Shown: positions 1-9,247, counted from the stretch's first letter. The stretch is 64,000 nt of DNA from Woeseiaceae bacterium (GCA_021773095.1 JAJFKR010000007.1:1-64000); one strand, 5' to 3'. Notes: a model not told the origin generated them from the sequence alone. Translations and numbers: made by a program.

Positions 1-189
1 ATCTCCATGCACACGCTACGGCACAGCTTTGCGACCCACCTGTTGGAACAGAAGGTGGATATCCGCGTCATCCAGGTGTTGCTCGGTCACCAGAAGCTGG
101 AGAACACCGCTCGCTATAGTCACGTCGCAACCCGCACCTTAAGCGAGGTGACCAGCCCACTGGAGTATTTGGCGATACCACCGGCCTGA
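1..189 (+). CDS. Tyrosine recombinase, C-terminal fragment (start lies left of window)
   Basis: The frame is open from base 1, so only the last 62 residues are present. They carry the C-terminal catalytic signature of phage-type (tyrosine) recombinases: HTLRHSFATHLLE (His-x-x-Arg box), then LLGH (second catalytic His) and an ARYSH stretch holding the probable nucleophilic Tyr. The spacing resembles XerC/D and integron-like enzymes. It ends 6 bp before an IS91-family transposase on the same strand; such recombinases are often found paired with IS91-type transposases, so it is probably part of the same element. Whether it is full length upstream cannot be judged here. Confidence 0.85.
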   Translation: MSMHTLRHSFATHLLEQKVDIRVIQVLLGHQKLENTARYSHVATRTLSEVTSPLEYLAIPPA

Positions 190-195
190 TTCGCC

Positions 196-1374
196 ATGTC
201 AACATTGGAGGTCGCGGATATCTTTCGCGACCACGGACCGGCGTGGCGACGCGCTAAGGCCGGGCACCTCAGCCTCGGCCAGTTGAAGGTGATGTCGGCC
301 ATTGAGCGCTGCCGCAGTGCAGCCCTCGGTGGTCATGTGCTGTGCTGTGAAGGCTGCGCCGAGATGCAGGTCGCCTACAACTCCTGTCGCAACCGACATT
401 GTCCGAAGTGCCAGGGTACAGCGGCCCGGCGCTGGCTGGAAAACCGCCAGGCGGACCTGTTGCCGGTGGATTACTACCATGTGGTGTTTACCCTGCCGGC
501 ACCGATCAGCGACATCGCGTATCAAAATAAGGCCGTGATCTACAACCTGCTGTTCAAGGCCGCGGCCCAGACCTTGCTCACCATTGCCGCCGATCCGAAG
601 CGGCTCGGTGCACGTCTGGGCATTACTGCCGTACTGCATACCTGGGGTTCTTCCTTAACCCACCATCCGCACATTCACTGCATCGTGCCCGGCGGTGGCC
701 TGTCCCTGGACGGGCAACGCTGGGTCGCCCGCAAGCCCGGCTTCTTTTTACCGGTGCGGGTGCTCTCACGGTTGTTTCGACGTTTGTTCCTGGAAAAACT
801 CCGTGCCGCTCACCACGCCGGCCTGCTGCAGTTCTTCGGCAAACATCGGAACCTTGTCGATGGCACGGCCTTCGCCAACTACCTCTCGCCATTACGCAAA
901 ACAGAATGGGTGGTCTATGCCAAACGCCCCTTCGCAGGACCCGAAGCCGTACTCGCTTACCTGTCCCGCTACACCCATCGGGTTGCCATCAGCAACAGCC
1001 GACTCATCGCCTGCGATGAACGCGGTGTCACCTTCAAGTGGAAGGATTATCGCAGCAAAAGGCAGGATCGATACAAGACCCTGACCCTGGCAACCGATGA
1101 GTTCATTCGCCGCTTCCTCATCCACGTGCTGCCACGGGGCTTTCATCGCATCCGTCACTACGGACTGTTCGCCAACCACGTTCGGGTCAAACAGGTGCAA
1201 CGACTGCGGCAACTCCTCAGCGAGCACAGCGTCGATACCGTTTTGCCAGAGTCAAACAATGTTGAAGATAAGTCGACGACCAGCACCTACATCTGCAAAT
1301 CCTGTGGCGCGTCCATGATCATTATCGAGACCTTCGAAAGACAATTACCGCGTGCACCACCGGGGCTCTCATGA
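196..1374 (+). CDS. IS91-family transposase (HUH, Y2 type)
   Basis: A 392-residue single-strand (rolling-circle-type) transposase. The N-terminal zinc-binding region has cysteines at about 50, 51, 54, 64, 69 and 72 (CRNRHCPKC). The HUH metal site is HPHIH at 158-161+, and the paired tyrosines are Y255 and Y259 in YLSRYTHR, the Y-x3-Y spacing known from IS91. A late CKSCG pair near residue 362 may be a second zinc knuckle. The length fits an intact family member (about 400 residues). It begins 6 bp after a tyrosine recombinase gene. IS91 elements lack terminal inverted repeats, so the element ends were not located. It may be active or recently so, as no stop or frameshift breaks the frame. Confidence 0.93.
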   Translation: MSTLEVADIFRDHGPAWRRAKAGHLSLGQLKVMSAIERCRSAALGGHVLCCEGCAEMQVAYNSCRNRHCPKCQGTAARRWLENRQADLLPVDYYHVVFTLPAPISDIAYQNKAVIYNLLFKAAAQTLLTIAADPKRLGARLGITAVLHTWGSSLTHHPHIHCIVPGGGLSLDGQRWVARKPGFFLPVRVLSRLFRRLFLEKLRAAHHAGLLQFFGKHRNLVDGTAFANYLSPLRKTEWVVYAKRPFAGPEAVLAYLSRYTHRVAISNSRLIACDERGVTFKWKDYRSKRQDRYKTLTLATDEFIRRFLIHVLPRGFHRIRHYGLFANHVRVKQVQRLRQLLSEHSVDTVLPESNNVEDKSTTSTYICKSCGASMIIIETFERQLPRAPPGLS

Positions 1375-1832
1375 TCGGCACACTTAGAACATGGCACACA
1401 CTCTGCTGGTGGCACACCGGCAGCGCTGATCTATTGTCTAAAACTGGAAATGCACCAACAAGCAGCCCGCAGCAGGCATCAAAACTGACTGATGTCCTCA
1501 AGAAAACCTGCCGAATCAAGAGGACTGACTTACGAAACCAGCGAGTGCAGAAGAAGATCACAACCGAACACACTTCAAATCCCCATAGCTCAGTCGATAC
1601 CAATCAGAAACAGCAGCTGCGGCCCCGCGGTTTCCTCCCCTGAGCATTATCCGACGCCCGCCCCAAACACTGATGCAATCGGTGACGCTTTGCTCACTGG
1701 CAGGCATCTGATAATCCTTAACATTTGCAGAAATTATAACCCAAGATGCGCGAGCGGCTGCTATGCGAACCTTAGCCGCCCCTCGCTTTCTTGAGGCCGA
1801 CCGCCGCGGTTCGGCCAAAAGCGAACGGTCAG
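1375..1832. other. Non-coding stretch downstream of the IS91 transposase
   Basis: This 458-bp stretch has no convincing gene. The short open frames on both strands lack family resemblance, Shine-Dalgarno sites or consistent composition. It probably contains the terminal (terIS-like) end of the IS91 element and then island DNA, but I could not fix an element border by eye. Confidence 0.4.
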
Positions 1833-2303
1833 CTAAGCCGATTCCGGCTTGTAGAATCGCCAGTCTTCATTCACATCATGTAGCAGAGCTAGGCGGCCAC
1901 ACTCTGGGCATTCGAACGTGGCGGTACAGCCGTCATTCCTATGGCTGAAATACAGGAAGTCTAAGATGACTTCCTCGATGTCGCCGTCTGCTGGATACCC
2001 ACGTGCAAAGTGCCTCGCTATCCAGTCGGCACGAACGCCTTCATCCGCACCGACTAGCTTAGCTATTTCGGTTGCCTGTAACGATTCCAGTTCAACTTGA
2101 TTGTGCAGCGGTTTCAACAACCCAGTAGTACCTTCAATTGCTTCGTCCGGCTTAACTTCAAGCCCGCATTTGCATACGAAAACATCAGTCTCCGGGTCCC
2201 ACATTTCGGCGTCTCGCGTCAGTTTTTGTTCAGAAACAGGCATGCCTGCGACCGTCCGGTTTGGGTCAGCAGCAGACGCCCAGTGTAGCTCAAAAACAGT
2301 CAT
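1833..2303 (-). CDS. Hypothetical protein with two zinc-ribbon-like Cys pairs
   Basis: A 156-residue soluble protein of unknown function, with ATG start at 2303 and no signal peptide or membrane segment. It has a CKCG pair near residue 45 and a CPECGR pair near residue 135, which could form one zinc site of CxC/CxxC type. The middle is acidic and predicted helical (VELESLQATEIAKLVG). It lies between an IS91 transposase and a P4-type integrase, so it is likely island cargo. I do not recognise the family. The ribosome site is weak, and the product has not been tied to any known defence or transfer gene. Confidence 0.6.
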   Translation of the reverse strand: MTVFELHWASAADPNRTVAGMPVSEQKLTRDAEMWDPETDVFVCKCGLEVKPDEAIEGTTGLLKPLHNQVELESLQATEIAKLVGADEGVRADWIARHFARGYPADGDIEEVILDFLYFSHRNDGCTATFECPECGRLALLHDVNEDWRFYKPESA

Positions 2304-2378
2304 TGGAACGACCGCTATGGCACGCGAACCAGCCGCTCGGAGCTGAATCGAGCAGGCCGGTAATGTTATGAGGGCACA

Positions 2379-3632
2379 TCAGCCCGCGTTCTTTCGAATG
2401 GAAATCACGGCGGCTGGTTCGCTTGGTTTGCTGCAATAGCGAGCCCAATCAGCCATGAGGCGAGTCCGCTTTTCAAGTAGATCACCACGGCGATAGGCGG
2501 CCTCGGTCTTGTCGCGCAGCGCATGTGCCAGGGCCATTTCTGCGACATGGCCAGGATAGTTTGTCGACTCCGCACACCAGTCACGAAATGTCGATCGAAA
2601 TCCATGCACGGTGACGCTCGTTCGTTCCAGCCTTCTCAAAACCTGCAGCATGGCGCCATTGGACAAGTGAGTATTTCGCTTATGGCCGGGAAATACGTAG
2701 GTGCTATCGAGTCCCTTTACCGTCGTTAGTGTGGCGACCGCGGCCGTCGACAACGGCACACGATGGCTGCGTTTCGACTTCATACGCTCGGCGGGAACGA
2801 CCCAGATATTCCGATTCAAGTCGAACTCGGACCACTCTGCTTTGGTCGCTTCATTCGTGCGAGCTGCTGTTAAAATTAGCAGCTCGAGTGCCCGTGCTGC
2901 GACACCTGTATCTTCACGCAGTTGTCGCATGAATTGGCCGACCTCAGTGAAAGGCAGTGCAGGGTGGTGCTTGACCCGGACAACCTGGCTAGGCCGTGGC
3001 AGTAGCTTGTCCAGGTGGCCGCGCCATCGGGCCGGGTTATTGCCCTTGCGGTAGCCACGCACGGCCGACCAGTCGAGAACCGCTTCGATACGACCACGAA
3101 GCCGGCTAGCGGTTTCTGTTTTCGTCGCCCAGATCGGTTCGAGGCAGCGCATGATGAGTGCCGTGTCGATTTGATCAACGGGCAAGTGGCCGATGATCGG
3201 GCCGCCGAGATTCGCGAGCGTGTTGCGCCACTGCTCGATGTGTTTGGGGTTACTCCAGCCGGGTGCCTGGGACTCGATGTAAAGCTCTGCACACTCGGCG
3301 AACGTCAGCATGTTTTCGTGAGCTGTGCGTGCCGCGGTCTGCCGGGCGCGTTTGTCAGTCAGGGGGTCGATACCCTGCAATCTTTTCTTCCGTTCTCTGG
3401 TCGCCAGGTCGCGTGCTTCGGACAATGAGACATCAGGATAGGGGCCAAGGCCCATCCAGGTCTCTTTGCCAAAACGCGAATAACGAAACAACCAGGATTT
3501 GGTGACGGCATCGGTCTTGATCTTGCGTGTCGATTTCCTGACTTTCAGATACAGATTGCCGCCATCGGGATATTTCCCCGGGCGTTTGATGTGCTTCACA
3601 AACAAAGCAGTGAATCTCTCCGCCAAACTCAT
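2379..3632 (-). CDS. P4-type site-specific integrase (tyrosine recombinase with DUF4102 arm domain)
   Basis: A full-length island integrase of about 417 residues. The N-terminal 90 residues are the arm-binding DUF4102 type (DGGNLYLKVRKS, SWLFRYSRFGK, WMGLGPYPDVSLSEAR). A SAM-like core-binding domain follows. The catalytic domain has Arg in LTAARTNEATKAEW, HGFRSTFRDW (His-x-x-Arg), LAHALRDKTE, and the nucleophile Tyr in AAYRRGDL. Start choice is uncertain: ATG at 3632 has AAGGAG directly against it, so the in-frame TTG at 3626, six bases from AAGGAG, could be the true start; an ATG at 3662 would add ten residues. A tRNA-Ser-like attachment core lies about 150 bp upstream. No inactivating change is visible. 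Confidence 0.93.
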   Translation of the reverse strand: MSLAERFTALFVKHIKRPGKYPDGGNLYLKVRKSTRKIKTDAVTKSWLFRYSRFGKETWMGLGPYPDVSLSEARDLATRERKKRLQGIDPLTDKRARQTAARTAHENMLTFAECAELYIESQAPGWSNPKHIEQWRNTLANLGGPIIGHLPVDQIDTALIMRCLEPIWATKTETASRLRGRIEAVLDWSAVRGYRKGNNPARWRGHLDKLLPRPSQVVRVKHHPALPFTEVGQFMRQLREDTGVAARALELLILTAARTNEATKAEWSEFDLNRNIWVVPAERMKSKRSHRVPLSTAAVATLTTVKGLDSTYVFPGHKRNTHLSNGAMLQVLRRLERTSVTVHGFRSTFRDWCAESTNYPGHVAEMALAHALRDKTEAAYRRGDLLEKRTRLMADWARYCSKPSEPAAVISIRKNAG

Positions 3633-3781
3633 CTCCTTGCGGCAGCCCCCGAATGGGGCCACGAAAAAAACCCGGCTTCAGCTGGATTTCTTGGAACTAC
3701 CCTAGCGCAGGAAGTTCCCTAAGTGCAAGATAGTAAAAGAGTTTTAGACTTCCTCGGATTTCCTTGGAAGTGAGATTTTCG

Positions 3782-3796
3782 CCGCCCTCTCCGCCA
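3782..3796 (+). other. Probable attachment-site core: copy of a tRNA-Ser 3' end
   Basis: The 15 bases CCGCCCTCTCCGCCA match the end of the T-arm stem, acceptor strand and CCA tail of typical bacterial tRNA-Ser genes. The bases to the left do not fold into a tRNA, so this is not a tRNA gene. It lies just upstream of a P4-type integrase, the position expected of an att site duplicated on island integration. The match is short and GC-rich, so chance is possible; no second copy or intact tRNA-Ser lies in the window. Confidence 0.4.
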
Positions 3797-3894
3797 TCCC
3801 ACCCAAAGTGACAATTGGCGCAATATGAATAATGTTTACAAACCTGCCCATACATAATGCCCAAGAGCACGAAGTGACATGAGAGGCAGGGCAA

Positions 3895-4920
3895 ATGGGC
3901 GAAGAAACCCGAGAAACAGTATCCGACGTGCAGACAGACAGGAAGATTTTCAAAGCAACCTTGCCGTTTGGTGTTGAGTCCGTAAAGACCAGCTGGTGGG
4001 TCGTCGGCTCGACTTTCCTGATGTTGCTCGTGTCGCTATTCGGTGCCGCCCTCGCACCTGCATGGCCATTACGACTTTTGTTCTCCATTTTGTCGGCCCT
4101 TTTCATGGTGCGCGCCTTCATCACGTACCACGACTACATGCACAATGCGATTTTGTCACGGTCTCGAACTGCATGGTGGTTGTTCCGCCTATACGCTGCA
4201 CTTGCGCTCACGCCGCCGCGGTCGTGGAAGAACAGCCACAATTATCACCACGGTCATGTCGGCAAGATTGATGCCGCCAGCGTCGGCGCCTTTGCGATGA
4301 TGACCACTGACATGTGGCGCGACGCCTCCCTCGCGGCGCGCATGGCCTACCGGGTCGAGCGTCATCCGCTGACCATTCTGGCCGGGTATTTCACGATCTT
4401 TTTCCTCAGCGTTACGATGTTGCCACTGTTGAGGAATCCAGCGCGGCACTGGGATTCGTTGCTTGTGCTGCTCGGTCACAGCACGCTGATTACAGTGTTG
4501 TGGACCCTGGGTGGGTTCGATGCCGCGTTTTTTGTTGTCTTGTTGCCAATGACAATCGCTTCGATGATCGGCAGCTACTTATTCTTCGCGCAACACAGCT
4601 TCGAGAACATGCGAGTTTTGCCAACAGAGACATGGACCAGTCGTCGAGCGGCGTTGGAGTCCTCCAGCTACCTGAAGCTGAACAAAGTCATGCGTTGGTT
4701 CACCGGTAACATTGGCTATCACCATATTCATCACCTGAATGTACGTATCCCGTTCTATCGGCTTCCCGAGGCGATGGAGGCGATTCCAGAGCTTCAATCG
4801 CCGGTCACAATAACGCTCTCGCTAAAAGACATCAGGGCGAGCTTTCGATGTTGCCTGTGGGATGAGGGGCTGCAGCGAATGGTCTCGTATCGGGAGTTCG
4901 CCAGAGCGGCGACTGTCTGA
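3895..4920 (+). CDS. Membrane fatty acid desaturase
   Basis: A 341-residue integral membrane di-iron desaturase. The three histidine boxes are HDYMH (about 81), HNYHH (about 117) and HHIHH (about 280), the acyl-lipid/omega desaturase order, with hydrophobic pairs around residues 35-75 and 170-240. It would insert a double bond into membrane fatty acyl chains using O2 and an electron donor; regioselectivity cannot be read from sequence. The ATG at 3895 follows GAGAGGCAGGGCAA. It stands alone between island DNA and the etf genes (convergent with etfA), so it is probably the first gene of the flanking chromosome. Beta-carotene-type hydroxylases share the fold but are a poorer match. Confidence 0.88.
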   Translation: MGEETRETVSDVQTDRKIFKATLPFGVESVKTSWWVVGSTFLMLLVSLFGAALAPAWPLRLLFSILSALFMVRAFITYHDYMHNAILSRSRTAWWLFRLYAALALTPPRSWKNSHNYHHGHVGKIDAASVGAFAMMTTDMWRDASLAARMAYRVERHPLTILAGYFTIFFLSVTMLPLLRNPARHWDSLLVLLGHSTLITVLWTLGGFDAAFFVVLLPMTIASMIGSYLFFAQHSFENMRVLPTETWTSRRAALESSSYLKLNKVMRWFTGNIGYHHIHHLNVRIPFYRLPEAMEAIPELQSPVTITLSLKDIRASFRCCLWDEGLQRMVSYREFARAATV

Positions 4921-5002
4921 CCTCGAACCCCATTCGACTTTTCAAATAGAGGATAGGAAATTCGATCGGGTCGGCGAGGCCCCGGGAATGAAAAGCGGCC
5001 TG

Positions 5003-5959
5003 TCATGAATTCTTGATTTCTTTGATGATAGCCGGAACGATTTCATGCAAGTCTCCGATTACACCATAATCGGCATGTGACAATATTGGAGCGTTTTCAT
5101 CCGTGTTGATGACCAGAATGTTGTCGGAGTTCTTGCACCCGGCCATATGCTGAATTGCACCGCTGATGCCGCAAGCGATGTAAAGTTTTGGAGAGATGTG
5201 GTTGCCTGTCAATCCGATCTGGTGCCTGTGCGCGCGCCATCCATTGTTGGTGGTGACCCGTGATCCGCCAACAACGCCCTTCAGGATTTCACCCAGCTCT
5301 TCAAGGACGCCGAAACCCTCACTACTGCCGACGCCCCGGCCACCGCCAATAACGACGGGGGCGGTTTTGAGACTCATACCCTCATCGACCGGGTTTTCGA
5401 GCGATTTGACCTGGGCGCGAAAGTACTTCTTCTCCAGCGCCGGTGTGAAAGATACGGTGTCACAAACGTCAACGGCGCTTTCACTGGCTTCCACGTTATT
5501 GTTCGCCATAGTCAGGAGAGCAAGATCCTGATCGATCAGGACCTTTTCGAACAAGCTACCACCCCAGCTGGAGCGTGTAACACGCCAATCGTTGCCAGCA
5601 TCAACCTGGCAGACATTGGTGACAACGCTGAGAGCGGACAGGGCGCCCACATAGGCCATCACTTCGTTTCCTTTGATCGATCCTGGCGCCAGAAGCACCT
5701 TGGGGCTAATCAGATCTGCCAGCTGTTTCAAACTCACGGCCCAGGCCTCGGAGGCGTAGGCCATGAGTTGCTCATCAGCGATTGAATGGTATCTGCTGAC
5801 GCCATGATCTCTCAGTCTGCCGGCCAGAGAATCAGGACCAAAGGCGACGGCTTCGATACTGTCGCCTGTTTGAGCTGCCAGGGATCGGGCGAAACTCAGG
5901 GTCTGAAGTGACGGTATATCGGGCTGACCGTCCCGGTGTTCAATAAGAACCAAGATCAT
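5003..5959 (-). CDS. etfA: Electron transfer flavoprotein alpha subunit
   Basis: A 318-residue FixB/EtfA protein. The N-terminal half is the ETF alpha/beta Rossmann-like domain; the C-terminal half is the FAD-binding domain, recognisable by GGRGVGSSEGF, SRVTTNNGW and the GISGAIQHMAGC stretch near the end. With EtfB it carries electrons from flavoprotein dehydrogenases to the quinone pool. Its ATG overlaps the stop of etfB by 4 bp, showing translational coupling. The upstream gene is a dimethylglycine dehydrogenase-like flavoprotein, so this pair is probably dedicated to that enzyme rather than being the housekeeping fatty-acid-oxidation ETF. Confidence 0.95.
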   Translation of the reverse strand: MILVLIEHRDGQPDIPSLQTLSFARSLAAQTGDSIEAVAFGPDSLAGRLRDHGVSRYHSIADEQLMAYASEAWAVSLKQLADLISPKVLLAPGSIKGNEVMAYVGALSALSVVTNVCQVDAGNDWRVTRSSWGGSLFEKVLIDQDLALLTMANNNVEASESAVDVCDTVSFTPALEKKYFRAQVKSLENPVDEGMSLKTAPVVIGGGRGVGSSEGFGVLEELGEILKGVVGGSRVTTNNGWRAHRHQIGLTGNHISPKLYIACGISGAIQHMAGCKNSDNILVINTDENAPILSHADYGVIGDLHEIVPAIIKEIKNS

Positions 5960-6729
5960 CGGAGCAACTCTAGTTTTTTCAATACTTGCACAACATCGGC
6001 GGCCGCCTCAGGGCCTGTTCCCAATATGACGGCCTGTTTGCTTTGTTCCGGGGTAGGCTCAAATTTCAGAAAGCCAATTCCAGTGTCATCAGGCTGAACT
6101 TCAATGAACTGGATGGGCTTTTTCTTCGCCATCACGGTTCCCTTCAAAGACGGGAAGCGGGGAAGATTCATCCCGTCCTTGACGGACAGCACAGCAGGCA
6201 AGTCCAGCTCGTAGTTTTCCGTTCCTTCATCACTGTCTCTTTTTATCAAGGCAATATTGCCGGCGATTTCAAGGCCGTTGATGCCGTTGACCGAAGGGCG
6301 ATCCAGTGCATGGGCCACCAGGATCCCAACCTGGGCGTTGCCACGGTCAGCAGATTCACTACCAAACAGGATGAGATCAAAGCTGCCGTTGTCAGTTTCC
6401 ATCTTCTTGATAGTGTCGGTGATGGCATGGGCAATTTGGTTGGCATTCCAATTGCTGATTTCCGTGTGCAAGAGGACGCCCTTGTTCATCCCTCGAGCCA
6501 GAGAATCACGCAACTGATTTTCAGAATCTGCGATCCCCAAAGTCAGGACCGTCGCACTGCCGCCTTCTGCTTTCACAAGCTGAATAGCCTGTTCTACGGC
6601 ACATTCTTCATGCGGACTAATGGTGAGGCCCAGATTCGTGGAGTCGATATCACGACCGTCTTCGCTGAGTTTGATTTTGCCCCCGACATCGGGAATCTGT
6701 TTGATACAAACCAGTATATTCATTGCCAC
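5956..6729 (-). CDS. etfB: Electron transfer flavoprotein beta subunit
   Basis: A 257-residue FixA/EtfB protein. It opens with MNILVCIKQIPD and has the ISPHEECAVEQA and LPAVLSVKDGMNLPRFPSL stretches typical of the family (the latter near the dehydrogenase-recognition part). The likely start is GTG at 6729, spaced seven bases from AGG; ATG at 6723 is two codons later. It follows the dehydrogenase gene by only 4 bp and overlaps etfA by 4 bp, so the three are one transcription unit. Confidence 0.95.
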   Translation of the reverse strand: MAMNILVCIKQIPDVGGKIKLSEDGRDIDSTNLGLTISPHEECAVEQAIQLVKAEGGSATVLTLGIADSENQLRDSLARGMNKGVLLHTEISNWNANQIAHAITDTIKKMETDNGSFDLILFGSESADRGNAQVGILVAHALDRPSVNGINGLEIAGNIALIKRDSDEGTENYELDLPAVLSVKDGMNLPRFPSLKGTVMAKKKPIQFIEVQPDDTGIGFLKFEPTPEQSKQAVILGTGPEAAADVVQVLKKLELLR

Positions 6730-6733
6730 TCAA

Positions 6734-9247
6734 TCACCTCATTCTCTCATTCTTCGGGTCGAAGAGTGGGGTGGACCCGACAACACCGACTGTCACGGGA
6801 TACTGTTCACAAAAGTATTCGACCTTGAGTTGCTGACCTGCTTCGGCATATTCAGGAGGAAGATAAGCCATCAACACATGCTTGCCGAGTGAAGGGGCGT
6901 TGCCGGCCGAGGTCACATAACTGCGGCGACCCTTGCGGTCTTTGATCTCCTTTCCATCGGCGGTCAAAACGGGCTCTCCGCCGAGCATATAACGTTGTTG
7001 ACCGTTTCTTGATCTATGGTCATCGACCGTGAGGCTGCAGAGGGTGGCTGCAGTTTCGGCTTCTCTTTCAAAAAGGTAGGCTTCCTTACCGATGAAATCG
7101 GCCTCTTTTACACTCCGCCGTGCCAGATCGCATTCCACTGGACTGAAACTCGAGTCCAGTTCGGCACCGTAGAGTCGATAGCTTTTTTCAATACGACCCG
7201 TCGTGCCGTAAACACCGATACCGCAGGGAATAATGCCAAAAGGTTTTCCGGCTTCGGCGAGGATATCCCAGAGATATCTTCCACACTCAGTCGGGACATG
7301 AAGTTCCCAGCCCATTTCACCCACGTACGAAATTCTTAGCGCCCAAACCGGGAGTTCGGCGATATCGAGCATCTGCGCTGACGCAAACGGGAAAGCATCG
7401 TTGCCAAGATCACCGGAGCAAATCGATTGCAGGCAATTCCGTGCGTTCGGTCCCCAGATACCAATGGTTGAGACGGCAGAGCTGAGATCGGCCAGTTGCA
7501 CCGTGCCATCGCTCGGCAAATGGTCAGTGAACCATTTCTTGTCACGGTTGCCGTCGGCTCCGCCGGTAATAATGCGGAAAGTATCGTGGGCGGTACGGAT
7601 CACGGTGAGATCAGATTTCATGCCGCCCTTTTGGTCCAGCAGGGTGGTGTAAACGGCCTTGCCGATATCCACGTCCATCTCGGCCAGGGCCATCTTCTGT
7701 ACGTAGTCCACCACGTTGGTGCCTTTGATCTCGAATTGTGCGAAGGCTGAGAGGTCGCACAGGGCACCGCTCTCTCGCAGAGCCAGGTGTTCCGCATTGA
7801 TGATCGGCGACCACCAACGGGCATCCCATTCATTTTCGCGAGGCATCAGTTGCCCCTCATATTTTTCGAGCAATGGCTTGTTGCTTTCATACCAGTGGGG
7901 GCGTTCCCAACCGGCAGCTTGAAAAAACACAGCGCCCAGGTCTTTTTGTTTTTCATAGAACGGGGTGGTGCGCATATTGCGTCCGCTTTCCCACTGTTCC
8001 GCAGGATGAACGATGCCATACATCTTGTTGAAGGCTTCTGAACAGCGAACAATAGAGTAATTTTCTGTTCGCGCGTAAGGATAGAAACGGGAGATGTCCA
8101 GTTCGTGGTTGTCGATTTCGGAAACACCGTTCACCATCCACTCTGCCAACATGCGTCCAGCGCCCGGACCTTCCTTGATCCAGATGGCCGACGCCGACCA
8201 GAGTCCTTTTACTTCTTCGGTTTCACCCAGAACCGGCATGCCGTCGGGTGTCATTGAGATCAGGCCGTTGATTGAGTATTGAATTTCCGAATCGTCGCCA
8301 CCGAGCATCTCAGGTAAGAGTTCCATAGCATCTTCGAGTTGGGGTTCAAAATCGGCCAGGGTGAACGGCAGTTCAGTCGGCGAAAGTTTTGACTCTTCAA
8401 TACTGGGGATGTCATCCGGACGGTGCACAATTGGGCGATGTGCGTAGGACCCGACTTCAATGTTTCTTCCTGCCTGCCGTTCGTACATCAAGGCGCACAT
8501 GTCGCGAATGATCGGGTATTCGATTTCAGTTTCGGTCGCCTCGAAGGCAGTGATCGGTCCCACATCAATCATCTGGTGCACCATCGGGATCAAGGGAATG
8601 GTGGCTCCGGCCATCCGCGCCAGTTTCGGACTCCAAACGCCACAGGCGATCACTACGTAGTCGGCTTCGATATCACCGCGGGACGTCTTCAGTAGTTTGA
8701 TGCGGCCTGCTGCCACCGTCATGTCCAGAACTTCAGTATTCGGGAATACCTTGAGGGCGTCCGACTGTTGAGCCGGTTCACGCATTAGAGTGCCGGCACG
8801 CAGTGAGTCAACGACAGCGACGGTGGGGAACCAACAGGCGCCGAGGATCAGATCCTCCTGCAGCCAGGGAAAGAGGCTTTTGGCGCGGGACGGCGTCACC
8901 ATTTCGGCCTCTATGCCCCAGGACTTGGCAGACGCCACGCGTCGCTTGAGCTCATCCATACGGGCCTCAGTACGGGCCAGTTCCATACCGCCACATTCTC
9001 TGAGCACCCCCAACTCCTTGTATTGCCGCAAACTGTCGAGGGTGATTTCGGTCATTACCTTGCCGTGATCCACTGGAAAGATAAAGTTAGAAGCGTGACC
9101 CGTGGAACCTCCGGGATTGGGGAGAGGGCCGGTGTCAATCATCACCAAATCCTTCCACCCCAGTTTGGAAAGGTGATAGACGATACTGTTGCCGACGATG
9201 CCCGCGCCGATGATGACGCATTTCGCTTTGCTGGGGAATTTTTCCAT
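6734..9247 (-). CDS. Dimethylglycine/sarcosine dehydrogenase-like FAD- and folate-binding oxidoreductase
   Basis: An 837-residue flavoprotein. Residues 8-40 are the ADP-binding GAGIVGNSIVYHLSK; GGSTGHAS near 46-53 aligns with the GSTWHA box in which His carries covalent FAD in mitochondrial dimethylglycine dehydrogenase, so His51 is the probable flavin attachment site. The DAO domain runs to about 390, then an FAO-M linker (YSIVRCSEAFNKMYG), then GcvT-type folate domains from about 450 (TGRIEKSYRLYGAELD) to the end. Expected reaction: oxidative N-demethylation of dimethylglycine, sarcosine or a related methylated amine, with formaldehyde captured on tetrahydrofolate and electrons passed to ETF. 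The adjacent etfBA genes support that acceptor. Exact substrate is an inference. Confidence 0.88.
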   Translation of the reverse strand: MEKFPSKAKCVIIGAGIVGNSIVYHLSKLGWKDLVMIDTGPLPNPGGSTGHASNFIFPVDHGKVMTEITLDSLRQYKELGVLRECGGMELARTEARMDELKRRVASAKSWGIEAEMVTPSRAKSLFPWLQEDLILGACWFPTVAVVDSLRAGTLMREPAQQSDALKVFPNTEVLDMTVAAGRIKLLKTSRGDIEADYVVIACGVWSPKLARMAGATIPLIPMVHQMIDVGPITAFEATETEIEYPIIRDMCALMYERQAGRNIEVGSYAHRPIVHRPDDIPSIEESKLSPTELPFTLADFEPQLEDAMELLPEMLGGDDSEIQYSINGLISMTPDGMPVLGETEEVKGLWSASAIWIKEGPGAGRMLAEWMVNGVSEIDNHELDISRFYPYARTENYSIVRCSEAFNKMYGIVHPAEQWESGRNMRTTPFYEKQKDLGAVFFQAAGWERPHWYESNKPLLEKYEGQLMPRENEWDARWWSPIINAEHLALRESGALCDLSAFAQFEIKGTNVVDYVQKMALAEMDVDIGKAVYTTLLDQKGGMKSDLTVIRTAHDTFRIITGGADGNRDKKWFTDHLPSDGTVQLADLSSAVSTIGIWGPNARNCLQSICSGDLGNDAFPFASAQMLDIAELPVWALRISYVGEMGWELHVPTECGRYLWDILAEAGKPFGIIPCGIGVYGTTGRIEKSYRLYGAELDSSFSPVECDLARRSVKEADFIGKEAYLFEREAETAATLCSLTVDDHRSRNGQQRYMLGGEPVLTADGKEIKDRKGRRSYVTSAGNAPSLGKHVLMAYLPPEYAEAGQQLKVEYFCEQYPVTVGVVGSTPLFDPKNERMR

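Noticed and set aside
1371..1643. Plus-strand frame after the IS91 transposase
   Set aside because: No family, poor composition and overlap with likely element end.
3700..3796. Complete tRNA-Ser gene
   Set aside because: Only the last 15 bases match; the rest cannot fold into D, anticodon and variable arms.
5986..6828. Plus-strand frame of 280 codons over etfB
   Set aside because: Antisense shadow of a conserved gene.
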